From positions 124,001 to 188,000 of the forward strand of contig NZ_NPFY01000006.1 in NCBI RefSeq assembly GCF_002259415.1: DNA of 64,000 nt, in the 5' to 3' direction. Below are positions 7,941-17,067 of this stretch, one piece after another (position 1 is the first letter of the stretch; each line of letters opens with the position of its first letter). The stretch is from Rhodococcus sp. 14-2470-1b. Its GTDB lineage: Bacteria > Actinomycetota > Actinomycetes > Mycobacteriales > Mycobacteriaceae. The translations under genes were made by a program, and so were the position numbers. The notes beneath the pieces are model-generated. The model worked only from the letters and a program-made list of their open reading frames with translations, was not told where the DNA came from and did not search any database.

Positions 7941-9590
7941 CTACTCACCGCCGATGCGCTGGGTCCGGCTGTTCAGCGCCTGCACGAACACGTCCGGGAT
8001 GTCACGCGGATCCTCGGCGACGTAGCTGGTACCACCCGTCGCGGCGGCAATTCTTTGCAGCGCAACAGGATCGGCGTCGGTGGTAATGCCGACCGTGACG
8101 ATGACGACGGGACGAACCGGATCCTGCTCGCGCTGCAGAGTCTCGATCAGCTGATCCAGACTCGGACTGCCCTCGTCCTCGTTCGTACCGTCCGTCAGCA
8201 GGATGACACTGTTGACGAAATTCGGGTCGTACCCTTCCTTGACCCGGCGGAACGCAGCGAGAGTGGTGTCGTACAGACCGGTTCCACCACCGACCAGGGT
8301 CGGTAAGCCACGGATCGCGGACAGAATCGCCTCGCGCTGCGGCAGTCCGTTGAACATCGTGTCCACAGCACCCAGTGGAACCAACTCGCGATAGTCCTGC
8401 TGGCCACCACCGAGTCCGATGGAGAAGGCCCACAGTCCCATCTCGGTCTGGTCGCTGAACAGAGCATTGGCACCGAGGCTTGCGTCCACGGTCAGCGCAA
8501 TACGCGTCGAGTCGCCCGACCGCGCAGCCATGGAACCGGAGACGTCCTCGACCACGAGTGTGCGGAGCGGAAGCGCCAACACCGACCAGTCACGCAACGT
8601 CGATTCGATTGCCAGCGGGTTCTTCAACTCCAGCGACGCCACCGAACCGACCCCGCTGCCGTCGGCCAGTGGCACACCGCTGGCCTGCCTGAACCCGGCC
8701 GCCGTCAGGACTTCGGTGGCCGAGGCGGTCGACAACGCCGACGCCAATGCGGTGCCCGCATCCTTGACGCGGTCGTAGTCCGGACCGGCCGCGGCCGTCA
8801 CCGCGAGCGGATAGTTCAAGAAATAGCTACCCGTCGGCGGGACGGATGCTTCGAGCGGGGCGTCGGGATGCGCGGTGTTGTACGTGACCACGCTCTGCTC
8901 GGTTGCAACGGATGTTCCACCGTCGGCAGCAACCTGCTCGACGAGGTCCATCGTCCCGTGCGGAAGGTTCGCGATGCGGCCGTAGTCCTGAGCTTTGGGG
9001 ACCAGTGCGGCGGAGACGGCCTTGGCGTCGGAGATCGCCACCTCGGATTCCGCCAGAGCTCCGAGTATCGAGGCGAGCGATGCGCTGCTGTCCAGTGGAT
9101 CACCGATTCGCTGGCCCGGATTCTGCAGCACCTCCAGCCAGGTGTTCACCGGAACCGACTCACCCGGACGGGTGACGACGACGGGCATGGTGTTGACCAC
9201 CGAAGACTTCGCCACCTCGGGAAGCGCCCCGGTCGACCGGAGAGTCTTCAGCAGCCACAGAGTCGAATCGGGGATCCACAGGTCCGGGCGGTTCTCGTTG
9301 TTGCCGGCGAGTTCGGTGGCCGTGTCCGTCGGCGCCTCGGCCCTGATGTCGAAATCGGTGCACCCTCGGTCCACGGGTTCCACCGTGGACAACACGTCCG
9401 TGACGACCGGGGCGACGGTGGGATCGACTGCAACGGACACCTGCTCGACGGTGTCGCACTCGGCCCCGCCTGCGCGAACAGCCTGCACTCCGAAATAACC
9501 CCCGACGACGACCACTACCGCCGTGACGACGATCGCGCCCCACACGTACAGCGGATTGCTGCGCGTTCCCGTTCCGTGACGCCCCGACAT
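7941..9590 (-). CDS. Membrane-anchored substrate-binding and VWA domain protein (copy 1)
   Basis: The 549-residue protein has a short cytoplasmic N-terminus, one membrane helix (about 14-35) and a long exported part. Residues about 50-320 look like an extracellular solute-binding fold (RPDLWIPDSTLWL, VPVNTWLEVL). From about 340 there is a von Willebrand A domain with a complete MIDAS metal site: DVSGS, a threonine loop (GGGTGLYDTT) and LLTDGTNEDEG. The MIDAS would bind a divalent metal and a ligand. I start at ATG 9590 because MSGRHG matches the second copy's MPGRHS, and a GGGGGA lies upstream. It is a tandem paralog of the next gene, and both end close to residue 549. The ligand and role are unknown. 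Confidence 0.82.
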   Translation of the reverse strand: MSGRHGTGTRSNPLYVWGAIVVTAVVVVVGGYFGVQAVRAGGAECDTVEQVSVAVDPTVAPVVTDVLSTVEPVDRGCTDFDIRAEAPTDTATELAGNNENRPDLWIPDSTLWLLKTLRSTGALPEVAKSSVVNTMPVVVTRPGESVPVNTWLEVLQNPGQRIGDPLDSSASLASILGALAESEVAISDAKAVSAALVPKAQDYGRIANLPHGTMDLVEQVAADGGTSVATEQSVVTYNTAHPDAPLEASVPPTGSYFLNYPLAVTAAAGPDYDRVKDAGTALASALSTASATEVLTAAGFRQASGVPLADGSGVGSVASLELKNPLAIESTLRDWSVLALPLRTLVVEDVSGSMAARSGDSTRIALTVDASLGANALFSDQTEMGLWAFSIGLGGGQQDYRELVPLGAVDTMFNGLPQREAILSAIRGLPTLVGGGTGLYDTTLAAFRRVKEGYDPNFVNSVILLTDGTNEDEGSPSLDQLIETLQREQDPVRPVVIVTVGITTDADPVALQRIAAATGGTSYVAEDPRDIPDVFVQALNSRTQRIGGE

Positions 9591-9686
9591 CCCCGTGTTC
9601 CCCCAAACAGTCAGCTTCCGTTGCACGCTGCATCATGCACGACAAAGCGCGCCGAGCAAACGGCAAACCCAAAAATAGCGGGAAAA

Positions 9687-11336
9687 TCAGCGTCCTGCGC
9701 GGCTCTTGAGAGCATTCACAAAAACGTTGGGGATTTCCGCCGGATTTCTGGCCAGAAAGCTGGTTCCGCCGGTCGCCGCGGAGATCTGCTGAAGGACACC
9801 GGCGTCGGCGTCGTCGGTGATACCGATCGTGACGATGACGACAGGCTTGCTCGGATCCTGCTCGGCGCGCAACGTCGACAGGAGTTCGTCGAGCGAGATG
9901 CTGCCCGGGTCCTCGTTGGAACCGTCGGTGAGAATGATGACGCTGTTGATGTAGTCGGGGTCGTACCCCTCTTTGACCTGGCGGAACGCCGCGAGCGCTG
10001 TGTCGTACAGGCCTGTTCCGCCGCCTACGAGACCTGGGAGCGTTCGCGTCGCCTGCAGCAGGAGGTCACGCTGCGACGTGCCGTTCACGTCCTCGTCCAG
10101 ACGCCGAATCGGTACCAACTCGCGGTAGTCCTGGTCTCCGCCACCGAGCCCGATCGAGAACGCCCACAGCCCCAGCGCGGCATTGTTCGGGAACAGCGCA
10201 TTGCCGGTATCACTGGCCTGCACAGTCAGTCCGATACGTGTGTCCGCGCCCGCGCTGTACCCCATCGACCCCGATACGTCCTCCATCACGAGGGTGCGCG
10301 ACGGCAGGGCCAGAACCTGGTAGCGACGCAGAGTCTCCTCGGCGGTCTGCTGATCGGCGATGGTCAACGCCTCGATGTCCCCGACACCCCGGCCGTCGCT
10401 GAGCGGAGTGCCGTCGGGTGCGCGGAATCCGGCGTCGGACAGCGCTTGCAACCCGGTCTCCGACGCCAGGGCCTCCGCGACGGCCAGTCCTGCAGCCTTC
10501 GCACCCTCGACGCGGTCGTCGGCCTGTTCGGTCACGGCCAGAGGAAAGTTCAAGAAGAAACTACCCGTGGGAGGCGTCGTCAGCCCGAGCTCGGCACCGG
10601 TGGACTGCTGAAAATCGAGGTACGACTGCTCCGACACCACCGACACTCCACCGTCGTCGACCATCTCCTGCAAGCGCACGGCCGGGTCGGCTTCACCACG
10701 TGTAGCGGCCTGCGCCTGTGCGATCGGCACGAGAGCGGCCGACACCGAATCCACGGCGTCCGCGTCGGACCCTGCCTCCGAGAGCGCCCCGAGAATGGCG
10801 GCGTCGGAAATTGTGTTGGTCAACGGATTTCCGATGCGCAAGCTTTTCAGCTGCAGAGCCGTCAGCCAGGAATCGAAGAACGGAACCTCGTCCTTACGTG
10901 CGGCGATCACCGCCGGGGAACTCGCCACCGACTGGCTCGCCACGTCCACCAGCGAGCCAGTCGCACGCACGGCCTTTCCCACCCACAGTGCCGAATCCGG
11001 GATCCACAGCGACGGGGCGTCGGAACCCATCGACACCGCAGCCGACGCCGTTCCGGAATCGGTCGCAGTGACCTCGACCGTCGCGCACCCGAGGTCCTCG
11101 GCCGAGGTGTCGTCGACGACCTGCTGAATCACACCGGCAATAGCCGGATCGGCGGCCAAGGAGTACGTGGCCGGATCCTCGCAGTCGGAACCGAAGGCCT
11201 TCTGCGCGGCGAACACGCCACCTCCGACGACGAGTAGGAGAACGACGGCGATGATCCCGTACTTCACCGCCGGAACGGCGCTCGCACCCGACGCGGGGGC
11301 ACTGTGTCTACCAGGGGCACTGTGTCTGCCGGGCAT
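9687..11336 (-). CDS. Membrane-anchored substrate-binding and VWA domain protein (copy 2)
   Basis: This 549-residue paralog of the gene at 7941-9590 has the same layout: a His/Ser/Ala-rich start with a repeated APGRHS unit, one membrane helix (about 28-48), a solute-binding-like part and a VWA domain. The MIDAS is intact (DVSGS near 350, GGGTGLYDTALAAFR, ILTDGSNEDPG). Both copies share long segments such as LWAFSIGLGGG and YRELVP, so they arose by duplication, but they have diverged considerably. The spacing of 96 bp to copy 1 and the shared direction suggest co-transcription. It starts 18 bp or more downstream of the Rv0910-like gene in the same direction. The function is unassigned. Confidence 0.82.
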   Translation of the reverse strand: MPGRHSAPGRHSAPASGASAVPAVKYGIIAVVLLLVVGGGVFAAQKAFGSDCEDPATYSLAADPAIAGVIQQVVDDTSAEDLGCATVEVTATDSGTASAAVSMGSDAPSLWIPDSALWVGKAVRATGSLVDVASQSVASSPAVIAARKDEVPFFDSWLTALQLKSLRIGNPLTNTISDAAILGALSEAGSDADAVDSVSAALVPIAQAQAATRGEADPAVRLQEMVDDGGVSVVSEQSYLDFQQSTGAELGLTTPPTGSFFLNFPLAVTEQADDRVEGAKAAGLAVAEALASETGLQALSDAGFRAPDGTPLSDGRGVGDIEALTIADQQTAEETLRRYQVLALPSRTLVMEDVSGSMGYSAGADTRIGLTVQASDTGNALFPNNAALGLWAFSIGLGGGDQDYRELVPIRRLDEDVNGTSQRDLLLQATRTLPGLVGGGTGLYDTALAAFRQVKEGYDPDYINSVIILTDGSNEDPGSISLDELLSTLRAEQDPSKPVVIVTIGITDDADAGVLQQISAATGGTSFLARNPAEIPNVFVNALKSRAGR

Positions 11337-11354
11337 GGAAAGGCCTCTCCGTTG

Positions 11355-11789
11355 TCAGGCGTACAGCGATTCGAAAGTCTTCATCGAATTCTCGATGTCG
11401 CCTTTCAGCGCCCGAGCGACGCCGGATCCGATCGGACCGAACAGCGGAGCACCCCCGAGCTCGACGTCCAGCGTCAAGTCGGAGCCGCCGCTCTTGCCCT
11501 CCGCGACCGACAGCACCAGCCCGATCTTCACTCCGCCCTTGCCGCTGCCCTTCAGCTTCAGCTTCTTCGGCGGGTCGTAGCTCTCGATGGTCCACCGGAC
11601 GCGGTTACGCATGCCTTTCACCGACGCGACGGACTCCAACGTAGTACCCACCGACAGCTGATCCGGCAGGTCACAGCGCCAACCTTCGTGGATGGACAAC
11701 CACTTGTCGTAGTCGGACAGATCGGACGCATGAGTCCACGCGGTCTCGGGGTCGAGCGGGACGTTGACGGTTACCTTCAGCTTGGCCAC
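11355..11789 (-). CDS. SRPBCC-family toxin, Rv0910-like
   Basis: This is a 144-residue START/SRPBCC-fold protein. It strongly resembles M. tuberculosis Rv0910, the toxin paired with antitoxin Rv0909, with matching segments such as PLDPETAWTHASDL, WLSIHEGW, KGMRNRVRWTIE, GGVKI and PLFGPIG. I chose GTG 11789 over the TTG 27 bp upstream because it gives MAKLK and exactly the Rv0910 length. The fold has a hydrophobic cavity for a small ligand, and how such a protein is toxic is not known. The cognate-type antitoxin is not next door but at 21486-21677, about 10 kb away. No Shine-Dalgarno is visible, so the transcript may be leaderless. Confidence 0.85.
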   Translation of the reverse strand: MAKLKVTVNVPLDPETAWTHASDLSDYDKWLSIHEGWRCDLPDQLSVGTTLESVASVKGMRNRVRWTIESYDPPKKLKLKGSGKGGVKIGLVLSVAEGKSGGSDLTLDVELGGAPLFGPIGSGVARALKGDIENSMKTFESLYA

Positions 11790-11880
11790 GGAAGGGATCG
11801 TAACCAAACCCGTCAACCCCGATGTGTGAGGCAGACCTCACCGGGGCCCGCGGAGTTGTGATAGCTACCAGTTCCTCCCC

Positions 11881-11940
11881 CGCACACGCCGCAGTCCCCC
11901 GCACAGGCTGCAACCTGTGCGAGGGACTGGAAGGTGTGCG
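11881..11940 (-). terminator. Two-part hairpin after actP-like operon
   Basis: Positions 11892-11907 and 11914-11929 form a 16-bp stem with one mismatch and a 6-nt loop. An outer 7-bp stem joins 11881-11887 with 11934-11940. It lies 21 bp beyond the stop of the symporter gene at 11961. It lacks a T-tract, as is common for actinobacterial terminators. Confidence 0.7.
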
Positions 11941-11960
11941 AGAAGACAGCGATGGAACCC

Positions 11961-13631
11961 TCAGTGCGCGGTGGCCTTCTCCGCACCGATGCCGGTGAGC
12001 GAACGAACCTCCATCTCGGCTTGCTTGGCACGGCTCTCACTGTCCTTCGACAGCAGCGTTCCGACGATGCCGAGCACGAATGCGAGTGGGATGGAGACGA
12101 TTCCGGGGTTGGACAACGGGAACCAGGCGAAGTCCGAGCCGGGGATCATCGCGGTCTTCGATCCGGACACGGCCGGGGAGAAGACGATGAGCACGAGCGT
12201 CGAGATCAGGCCGCCGTACATGCTGCACAGTGCGCCGGTGGTGTTGAAACGACGCCAGAACAGCGAGTACACGATGGTCGGCAGGTTCGCCGCGGCAGCA
12301 ACCGCGAAGGCGAGTGCGACGAGGAACGCGATGTTCTGACCGTTCGCCAGGATGCCGAGGCCGATGGCCAGTGCACCGATCACGACGGCGGTGATGCGCG
12401 AGACCTTGACCTGCTTCTTCTCGTCGACGTCACCCTTCTTGATGACGCTGGCATAGATGTCGTGAGCGAACGACGCCGACGCGGTGATGGTCAGGCCGGC
12501 GACCACGGCGAGAATCGTCGCGAAGGCGACCGCCGAGATGACACCGAGCAGGATGACGCCGCCGAGCTCGAAGGCCAGCAGCGGTGCCGCGGAGTTCTGT
12601 CCGCCTGCCGACGCCAGGATGCGGTCCGGTCCGACAATTGCTGCGGCACCGTAGCCGAGCACCAGGGTGAAGAGGTAGAAAGCACCGATGAGTGCGATGG
12701 CCCAGACGACGCTGCGACGGGCTTCCTTGGCGGTGGGGACCGTGTAGAAGCGCATGAGAACGTGTGGGAGACCGGCAGTTCCGAGCACGAGTGCGATGCC
12801 GAGCGACAGGAAGTTCAGCTTGGACATGTTGCTGCCGCCGTACTGCGCACCCGGCTCGAGTACCTCACGGGCCGCGACGGTCGGATCGGCCGAACCGGCG
12901 ATGGTTTCCTGGGCGCTGCCGAGCAGCTCGGAGATGTTGAAACCGAACTTCGCGAGGACGAGCACTGTCATGAACAGCGCACCGGCGATCAGCAGAACTG
13001 CCTTGATGATCTGGACCCAGGTGGTGCCCTTCATGCCACCGACGAGGACGTAGACGATCATCAACACGCCGACGACGGCGATGACGATGGACTGCCCGGT
13101 GCGGTCGGAGATGTCGAGCAGCAGTGCGACGAGTCCGCCTGCGCCCGCCATCTGTGCGAGGAGGTAGAACAGCGACACCGTCAGTGTCGACAGCGCGGCC
13201 GCGGTGCGCACCGGACGTTGCTTGAGACGGAAGCTCAGCACGTCGGCCATCGTGAACTTTCCTGTGTTGCGGAGCAACTCGGCTACCAGCAGCAGTGCGA
13301 CCAGCCAGGCGACGAGGAAGCCGATGGAGTACAGGAAGCCGTCGTAGCCGTAGACGGCGATGGCGCCCGCGATACCGAGGAAGCTTGCCGCGGAGAGATA
13401 GTCGCCTGCGATGGCGACGCCGTTCTGCGGTCCGGAGAATCCGCCACCGGCGGTGAAGAACTCGGATGCGGTCGCGTTCTTCTTGGAGGCGCGGATGACG
13501 ACGAACATCGTGACGGCGACGAACGCGCCGAAGATCGCGATGTTGACGAGTGGTTCTCCGACGGTGGTGTCTGCGGCTTGCGCCAGGAAGTGAGTGCCTG
13601 CGGAAGGAATCGGAATCTGGCTCGAGGTCAT
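11961..13631 (-). CDS. Cation/monocarboxylate (acetate) symporter, SSS family
   Basis: This 556-residue sodium:solute symporter resembles ActP of E. coli and MctC of Corynebacterium, which import acetate, propionate or pyruvate. About 13 membrane helices are visible. Family segments include GDYLSAASFLGIAG (about 75-88), GAGLPHVLMRFYTVP-like sequence (GTAGLPHVLMRFYT) and ASASFAHDIY. It overlaps the DUF485 gene upstream by 4 bp, the usual pairing for this family. A LytTR-type site lies upstream of the two-gene operon. The substrate is inferred from family resemblance. Confidence 0.88.
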   Translation of the reverse strand: MTSSQIPIPSAGTHFLAQAADTTVGEPLVNIAIFGAFVAVTMFVVIRASKKNATASEFFTAGGGFSGPQNGVAIAGDYLSAASFLGIAGAIAVYGYDGFLYSIGFLVAWLVALLLVAELLRNTGKFTMADVLSFRLKQRPVRTAAALSTLTVSLFYLLAQMAGAGGLVALLLDISDRTGQSIVIAVVGVLMIVYVLVGGMKGTTWVQIIKAVLLIAGALFMTVLVLAKFGFNISELLGSAQETIAGSADPTVAAREVLEPGAQYGGSNMSKLNFLSLGIALVLGTAGLPHVLMRFYTVPTAKEARRSVVWAIALIGAFYLFTLVLGYGAAAIVGPDRILASAGGQNSAAPLLAFELGGVILLGVISAVAFATILAVVAGLTITASASFAHDIYASVIKKGDVDEKKQVKVSRITAVVIGALAIGLGILANGQNIAFLVALAFAVAAAANLPTIVYSLFWRRFNTTGALCSMYGGLISTLVLIVFSPAVSGSKTAMIPGSDFAWFPLSNPGIVSIPLAFVLGIVGTLLSKDSESRAKQAEMEVRSLTGIGAEKATAH

Positions 13632-13978
13632 CGCTTGGCCTCCTGGGACGCGATCATGTCGTTGCGCAGTGCCTCGGCGCGCGGGTCGAGTTCACGGTTT
13701 GCGAAGCGAACGTAGATGCCCGTGATCGCGAAGGTGGTGACGAACTGCCCGAGTCCGAGGAGCAGGCCGACGTTGACGTTGCCCCAGACAGGGGTGGACA
13801 TGAAGTCCTGCGCGTAGTTGCTCAGCAGCACGTAGACGATGTACCAGATCAGGAAGAACGCGGTCATCGGGAACACGAAGCTGCGCAGGCGTCGTCGCAG
13901 TTCCTGGAATTCAGGGCTTGCCTGCATGTCGATGAACGCCTGCTCGTCCGGTGGTGGAGATGTGTCCGGTGTTGTCAC
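13628..13978 (-). CDS. DUF485 small membrane protein, symporter partner
   Basis: The 116-residue protein has two membrane helices (about 36-56 and 70-92) between charged ends, with the FRRLRRRLRSFVFPMTAFFLIWY-type start of DUF485 (here EFQELRRRLRSFVFP). Such genes nearly always precede acetate-type symporters and are thought to assist them; the mechanism is not established. It overlaps actP by 4 bp. A LytTR-type repeat lies 124-153 bp upstream of its ATG. Confidence 0.88.
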   Translation of the reverse strand: MTTPDTSPPPDEQAFIDMQASPEFQELRRRLRSFVFPMTAFFLIWYIVYVLLSNYAQDFMSTPVWGNVNVGLLLGLGQFVTTFAITGIYVRFANRELDPRAEALRNDMIASQEAKR

Positions 13979-14101
13979 GAAAGTTGCTCCCTCGTCGTGG
14001 CGTCACGGGGTGTGACGGAAGATCTGGACTGAGAGTAGTGAGATGGAGATCACAAAAGAACGTGGTGGCGTCGGTCACACGTTCAGCTGCGTAGGTCTGC
14101 G

Positions 14102-14131
14102 CCGAACGGTTGTCTCGCCGCGACAAACGGG
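14102..14131 (-). promoter_or_regulatory. LytTR-type direct-repeat binding site
   Basis: Read on the minus strand, CCCGTTTGT and ACCGTTCGG are separated by exactly 12 nt, a 21-bp period. LytTR regulators (AlgR/AgrA/LytR family) bind two such 9-mers of form [TA][AC][CA]GTTN[AG][TG] with 12-13 nt between. ACCGTTCGG fits fully and CCCGTTTGT fits all but its first base. The site is upstream of the DUF485/symporter operon starting at 13978. A LytTR regulator is encoded about 2 kb away at 16243. Confidence 0.6.
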
Positions 14132-14138
14132 CGTCGTG

Positions 14139-15875
14139 TCAGAGCTCGCCCTCGCGGTCTTTGCCGACTCCCAGGCGTTCGGGAGCGTGCAACCGGGTGA
14201 AAATGCCTCCGATGTCGACGGGAATCGTCCGTGATGTGGCCTTGCTGACCAGGTACATCGACCCGAAGGCGAGCGGCACGCTGACCGCGGCGGGGTACCC
14301 GAGGATCGTCGCCGCCCATCCCCCGACCCATGCCTCCGGTATTCCGAACACCGACAGCGATGCCGCCACGAGCGAGACGGTTCCGCCGCCGATCAGCCCG
14401 GCTGCTGCACCGACCGCGGTCAGTCCGCGCCACCAGATGCCCAGCACGAGGAGGGGGCACAGCGTCGACGCGGCAACCGCGAACACCAGCCCCACCGTGC
14501 GGGACAGATCGAGCGACGCGAGCCCGAGGGACATCGCCAACGGCACGGCTCCCGCGAGCACCGCTGCGATGCGGAAGTCTCGGACGCGGCCGCGCAGGAC
14601 ATCGGTGCTGAGCACACCGGCGATGCTCACCAACAGACCCGACGACGTCGACAGGAACGCGGCGATGGCCCCGGCGGCGACGAGAGCGGCCAGGAGTTGG
14701 CCTCCCACACCGGACAGCACCGACCCGGGCAACAGCAGCACCGCCGCGTCGGAGTTCCCGGTGATCAACAATTGCGGAACGTACAGACGCGCGAAGACTC
14801 CCAGCAGAGTCGGGAAGAGATAGAACAAGCCGAGCAGACCGAGGACCGTCAGCGACGTCAACCGCGCCGCACGACCGTCGGGGTTCGTGTAGAACCGCAC
14901 GAGCACGTGGGGCAAACCGAGGGTGCCGAGGAATGTCGCCAGAATGAGCGAATACACCTGGTACAGCGGATGCATGCCGCCGAGACCACCCCCGGGCATC
15001 GCCCACTGAAGGTCCGTCGTCGGTGCGCCCGCCACGACGGGAACGGCCGAACCCGCGTCGAGCACCAGGGACGTTCCCTCGGACAACTCGTGCGTGCCTG
15101 CACCCAGCACCACGGCGCCGTCGACGCTGTCGCCGTCGAGAGTGCCGCTGATGAGCGCGCCTATCGGTGAATCCACTTGAACGAGAACGTCGGTGTTGAT
15201 CTCGACCGTCGTCGCCCGATCCACCGTCGGTGGCGCAGGGCTGCCGACCGCGCGATCGTCGGAGAAGAAGTGCACGGACAGCACGAGGGCGGGGACGGCG
15301 ACGGCCGTCAGCTTCAACCAGTACTGGAAGGCCTGCACGAACGTGATGGAGCGCATTCCTCCACCGACGACGTTGGCGATGACGATGAACCCGACGATTG
15401 CCGCGCCCACCCACCCTGGAACTCCCAGCAGGATGTTGAGCGTGAGCCCCGCACCCTGGAACTGTGGGACGAGGTACAGGGCGCAGATGACCACGACGAC
15501 GAACATCGCGAGTGTGCGCAATCGCTGCGAACCAAGCCGGAACTCGGCGAAATCCGGAACGGTGTACGCCCCGCTGCGTCGAAGCGGCGCCGCGACGAAC
15601 AGCAGTAGACCGAGATACCCGGCGGTGAAACCGATCGGATACCACAGGGCGTCGGCACCGTACTTCGCGATGAGGCCGGCGACCCCGAGAAACGATGCAG
15701 CCGAAAGGTATTCACCGGAAATAGCGGCCGCGTTCCACTTCGGCCCCACAGTGCGTGACGCGACCAGGAAGTCCGAGGTCGTACGGGCCAGGCGCACGCC
15801 GTACACACCGATGGCGACGGTCGCGAACGCGGCGATCAGCAACGCTCCCACCGTCAACCACGGCACACCCGTCAT
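14139..15875 (-). CDS. Second SSS-family sodium:solute symporter
   Basis: This 578-residue transporter is a paralog of the symporter at 11961. It shares EYLSAASFLGVAG (about 50), GLPHVLVRFYTNPDG and the overall 13-helix layout. It has a long extracytoplasmic insertion (about 200-300, rich in Asp/Val/Thr) that the first lacks. The likely substrate is a monocarboxylate or another organic acid. The ATG at 15875 lies 2 bp after the stop of a DUF485-like gene. It is the last gene of an apparent seven-gene operon that includes a sensor kinase and LytTR regulator, so it is probably their target or partner. Confidence 0.85.
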   Translation of the reverse strand: MTGVPWLTVGALLIAAFATVAIGVYGVRLARTTSDFLVASRTVGPKWNAAAISGEYLSAASFLGVAGLIAKYGADALWYPIGFTAGYLGLLLFVAAPLRRSGAYTVPDFAEFRLGSQRLRTLAMFVVVVICALYLVPQFQGAGLTLNILLGVPGWVGAAIVGFIVIANVVGGGMRSITFVQAFQYWLKLTAVAVPALVLSVHFFSDDRAVGSPAPPTVDRATTVEINTDVLVQVDSPIGALISGTLDGDSVDGAVVLGAGTHELSEGTSLVLDAGSAVPVVAGAPTTDLQWAMPGGGLGGMHPLYQVYSLILATFLGTLGLPHVLVRFYTNPDGRAARLTSLTVLGLLGLFYLFPTLLGVFARLYVPQLLITGNSDAAVLLLPGSVLSGVGGQLLAALVAAGAIAAFLSTSSGLLVSIAGVLSTDVLRGRVRDFRIAAVLAGAVPLAMSLGLASLDLSRTVGLVFAVAASTLCPLLVLGIWWRGLTAVGAAAGLIGGGTVSLVAASLSVFGIPEAWVGGWAATILGYPAAVSVPLAFGSMYLVSKATSRTIPVDIGGIFTRLHAPERLGVGKDREGEL

Positions 15876-15877
15876 GA

Positions 15878-16246
15878 TCAATCGTCCACCAGGTCGAGAA
15901 ACTGCTGCTCGATGCGCTCGGAGCGACGGACGTAGATCCAGCCGACACCCAGCAGCAATGGGTACACCGCAACCCCGAGCACGACCCACGGCAACCGAAC
16001 TCCGAACACCACGGCGTCGGAGAACGCGGGAACGAGCAGGCCCAGCAACGGAATCGAGAACAGTACGGCGAGCGTCACCACGGCGAGCCTGATCGACAAC
16101 AGCAGTTGGGCTCGAACGAGGCCACGCACCATGGCGTCGCCGACCTCGGTGTGTTCCTGCACTTCCACCCGTGTTCTGACAATCCGGGCGCCGCGCCTGC
16201 GAGCGAGCACCACCCGTTCACGCGGCGTCCGAGCCGGCTCGGTCAC
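15878..16246 (-). CDS. Small membrane protein, DUF485-like partner of symporter
   Basis: The 122-residue protein has a basic N-terminus and two membrane helices (about 48-75 and 80-105), ending in an acidic tail EQQFLDLVDD. It sits directly before an SSS symporter, like the DUF485 gene at 13628, but its sequence is divergent. The GTG at 16246 overlaps the regulator's stop as GTGA, which decides the start; the frame is open far upstream inside the regulator gene. Its role is inferred from position. Confidence 0.75.
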   Translation of the reverse strand: MTEPARTPRERVVLARRRGARIVRTRVEVQEHTEVGDAMVRGLVRAQLLLSIRLAVVTLAVLFSIPLLGLLVPAFSDAVVFGVRLPWVVLGVAVYPLLLGVGWIYVRRSERIEQQFLDLVDD

Positions 16247-17025
16247 CGATTCGACCAGGATTGCAGCGGCCCGCGGACGAGGCGATCCTTCAGTGCCCGG
16301 GTGTGGCGCCTGCTCACCGGGAGTTCGACGGCAGCGAGGTCGCCGTGGCGACGAAGGCACACCACGAGCCCCGATCCGACGCTCTTGATGCCCGTCACCA
16401 ACGACAGGGACACCAGGTAGGACCGGTGCACCCGAAGGAAACCGACTTCGGCCCAACGATTTTCGAGGGTGGAGATGGGAATGCGCACGAGGTGAGAACC
16501 CGTGGTGGTGTGCAGCCGGGCGTAGTCGCCGTCCGCCTCCACCCATCCCACGCTCGCACGCTGCACGAGGGTCGTCGTCCCGCCGAGTTCGACCGGGATG
16601 ATCTCGTCGCCCGCGCTCTGTTCCTGCGTCTCCGGGCGTCGGCCGGCGGCGGTGATCCGACGCAGGGATTCCGCAAGACGATCCTCGCGCAACGGTTTGA
16701 GCAGGTAGTCGACAGCACCCAGGTCGAAGGCGGCCAGCGCTCGGTCGTCGTGGGCCGTGACGAACACGACCGCCGGTGGATGCACGAAATTCGAGAGGAT
16801 TCCGGCCAATTCCAACCCGTCGAGCCCCGGCATGTTGATGTCGAGGAACACCGCGTCGATCGCCGGGTAGGAGGCGTCGACCGGGTGCTGCAGACGGCGT
16901 AACGCCGTGGTGGCGTCCGACGCCACGAAGACCTCGGCCACCGATTCCTGCCTGTCCAGCAGAAACGCCAACTCGTCGAGCGCCGGCTTCTCGTCGTCGA
17001 CTGCAAGCACAACAAGACCGGTCAT
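16243..17025 (-). CDS. LytTR-family response regulator
   Basis: The 260-residue protein has a receiver domain (residues 1-120) and a C-terminal LytTR DNA-binding domain (about 150-250: LVQRASVGWVEADGDYARL, RWAEVGFLRVHRSYLVSL). The phosphoacceptor is Asp62 in VFLDINMPG, the acidic pocket is DDE at 10-12, and the switch residues are T and K in VTAHD and YLLKPL. The ATG at 17025 (MTGLVVLAVDDEK) is preferred to an upstream start. The kinase gene lies 42 bp upstream. In enterobacteria related pairs (BtsSR, YpdAB) sense pyruvate and induce transporters, so control of the neighbouring symporters is plausible. Confidence 0.92.
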   Translation of the reverse strand: MTGLVVLAVDDEKPALDELAFLLDRQESVAEVFVASDATTALRRLQHPVDASYPAIDAVFLDINMPGLDGLELAGILSNFVHPPAVVFVTAHDDRALAAFDLGAVDYLLKPLREDRLAESLRRITAAGRRPETQEQSAGDEIIPVELGGTTTLVQRASVGWVEADGDYARLHTTTGSHLVRIPISTLENRWAEVGFLRVHRSYLVSLSLVTGIKSVGSGLVVCLRRHGDLAAVELPVSRRHTRALKDRLVRGPLQSWSNR

Positions 17026-17067
17026 CACCGCATCATCCCAGACATCCAACGCTGCCGAGCACGACGG

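Noticed and set aside
8868..11237. A 789-codon rightward open frame and other long open frames antisense to genes (22206-24284, 11934-13715, 5056-6783).
   Set aside because: They lie opposite clear genes, have Arg/His/Gly-rich translations without any family motif, and are the usual result of high third-position GC.
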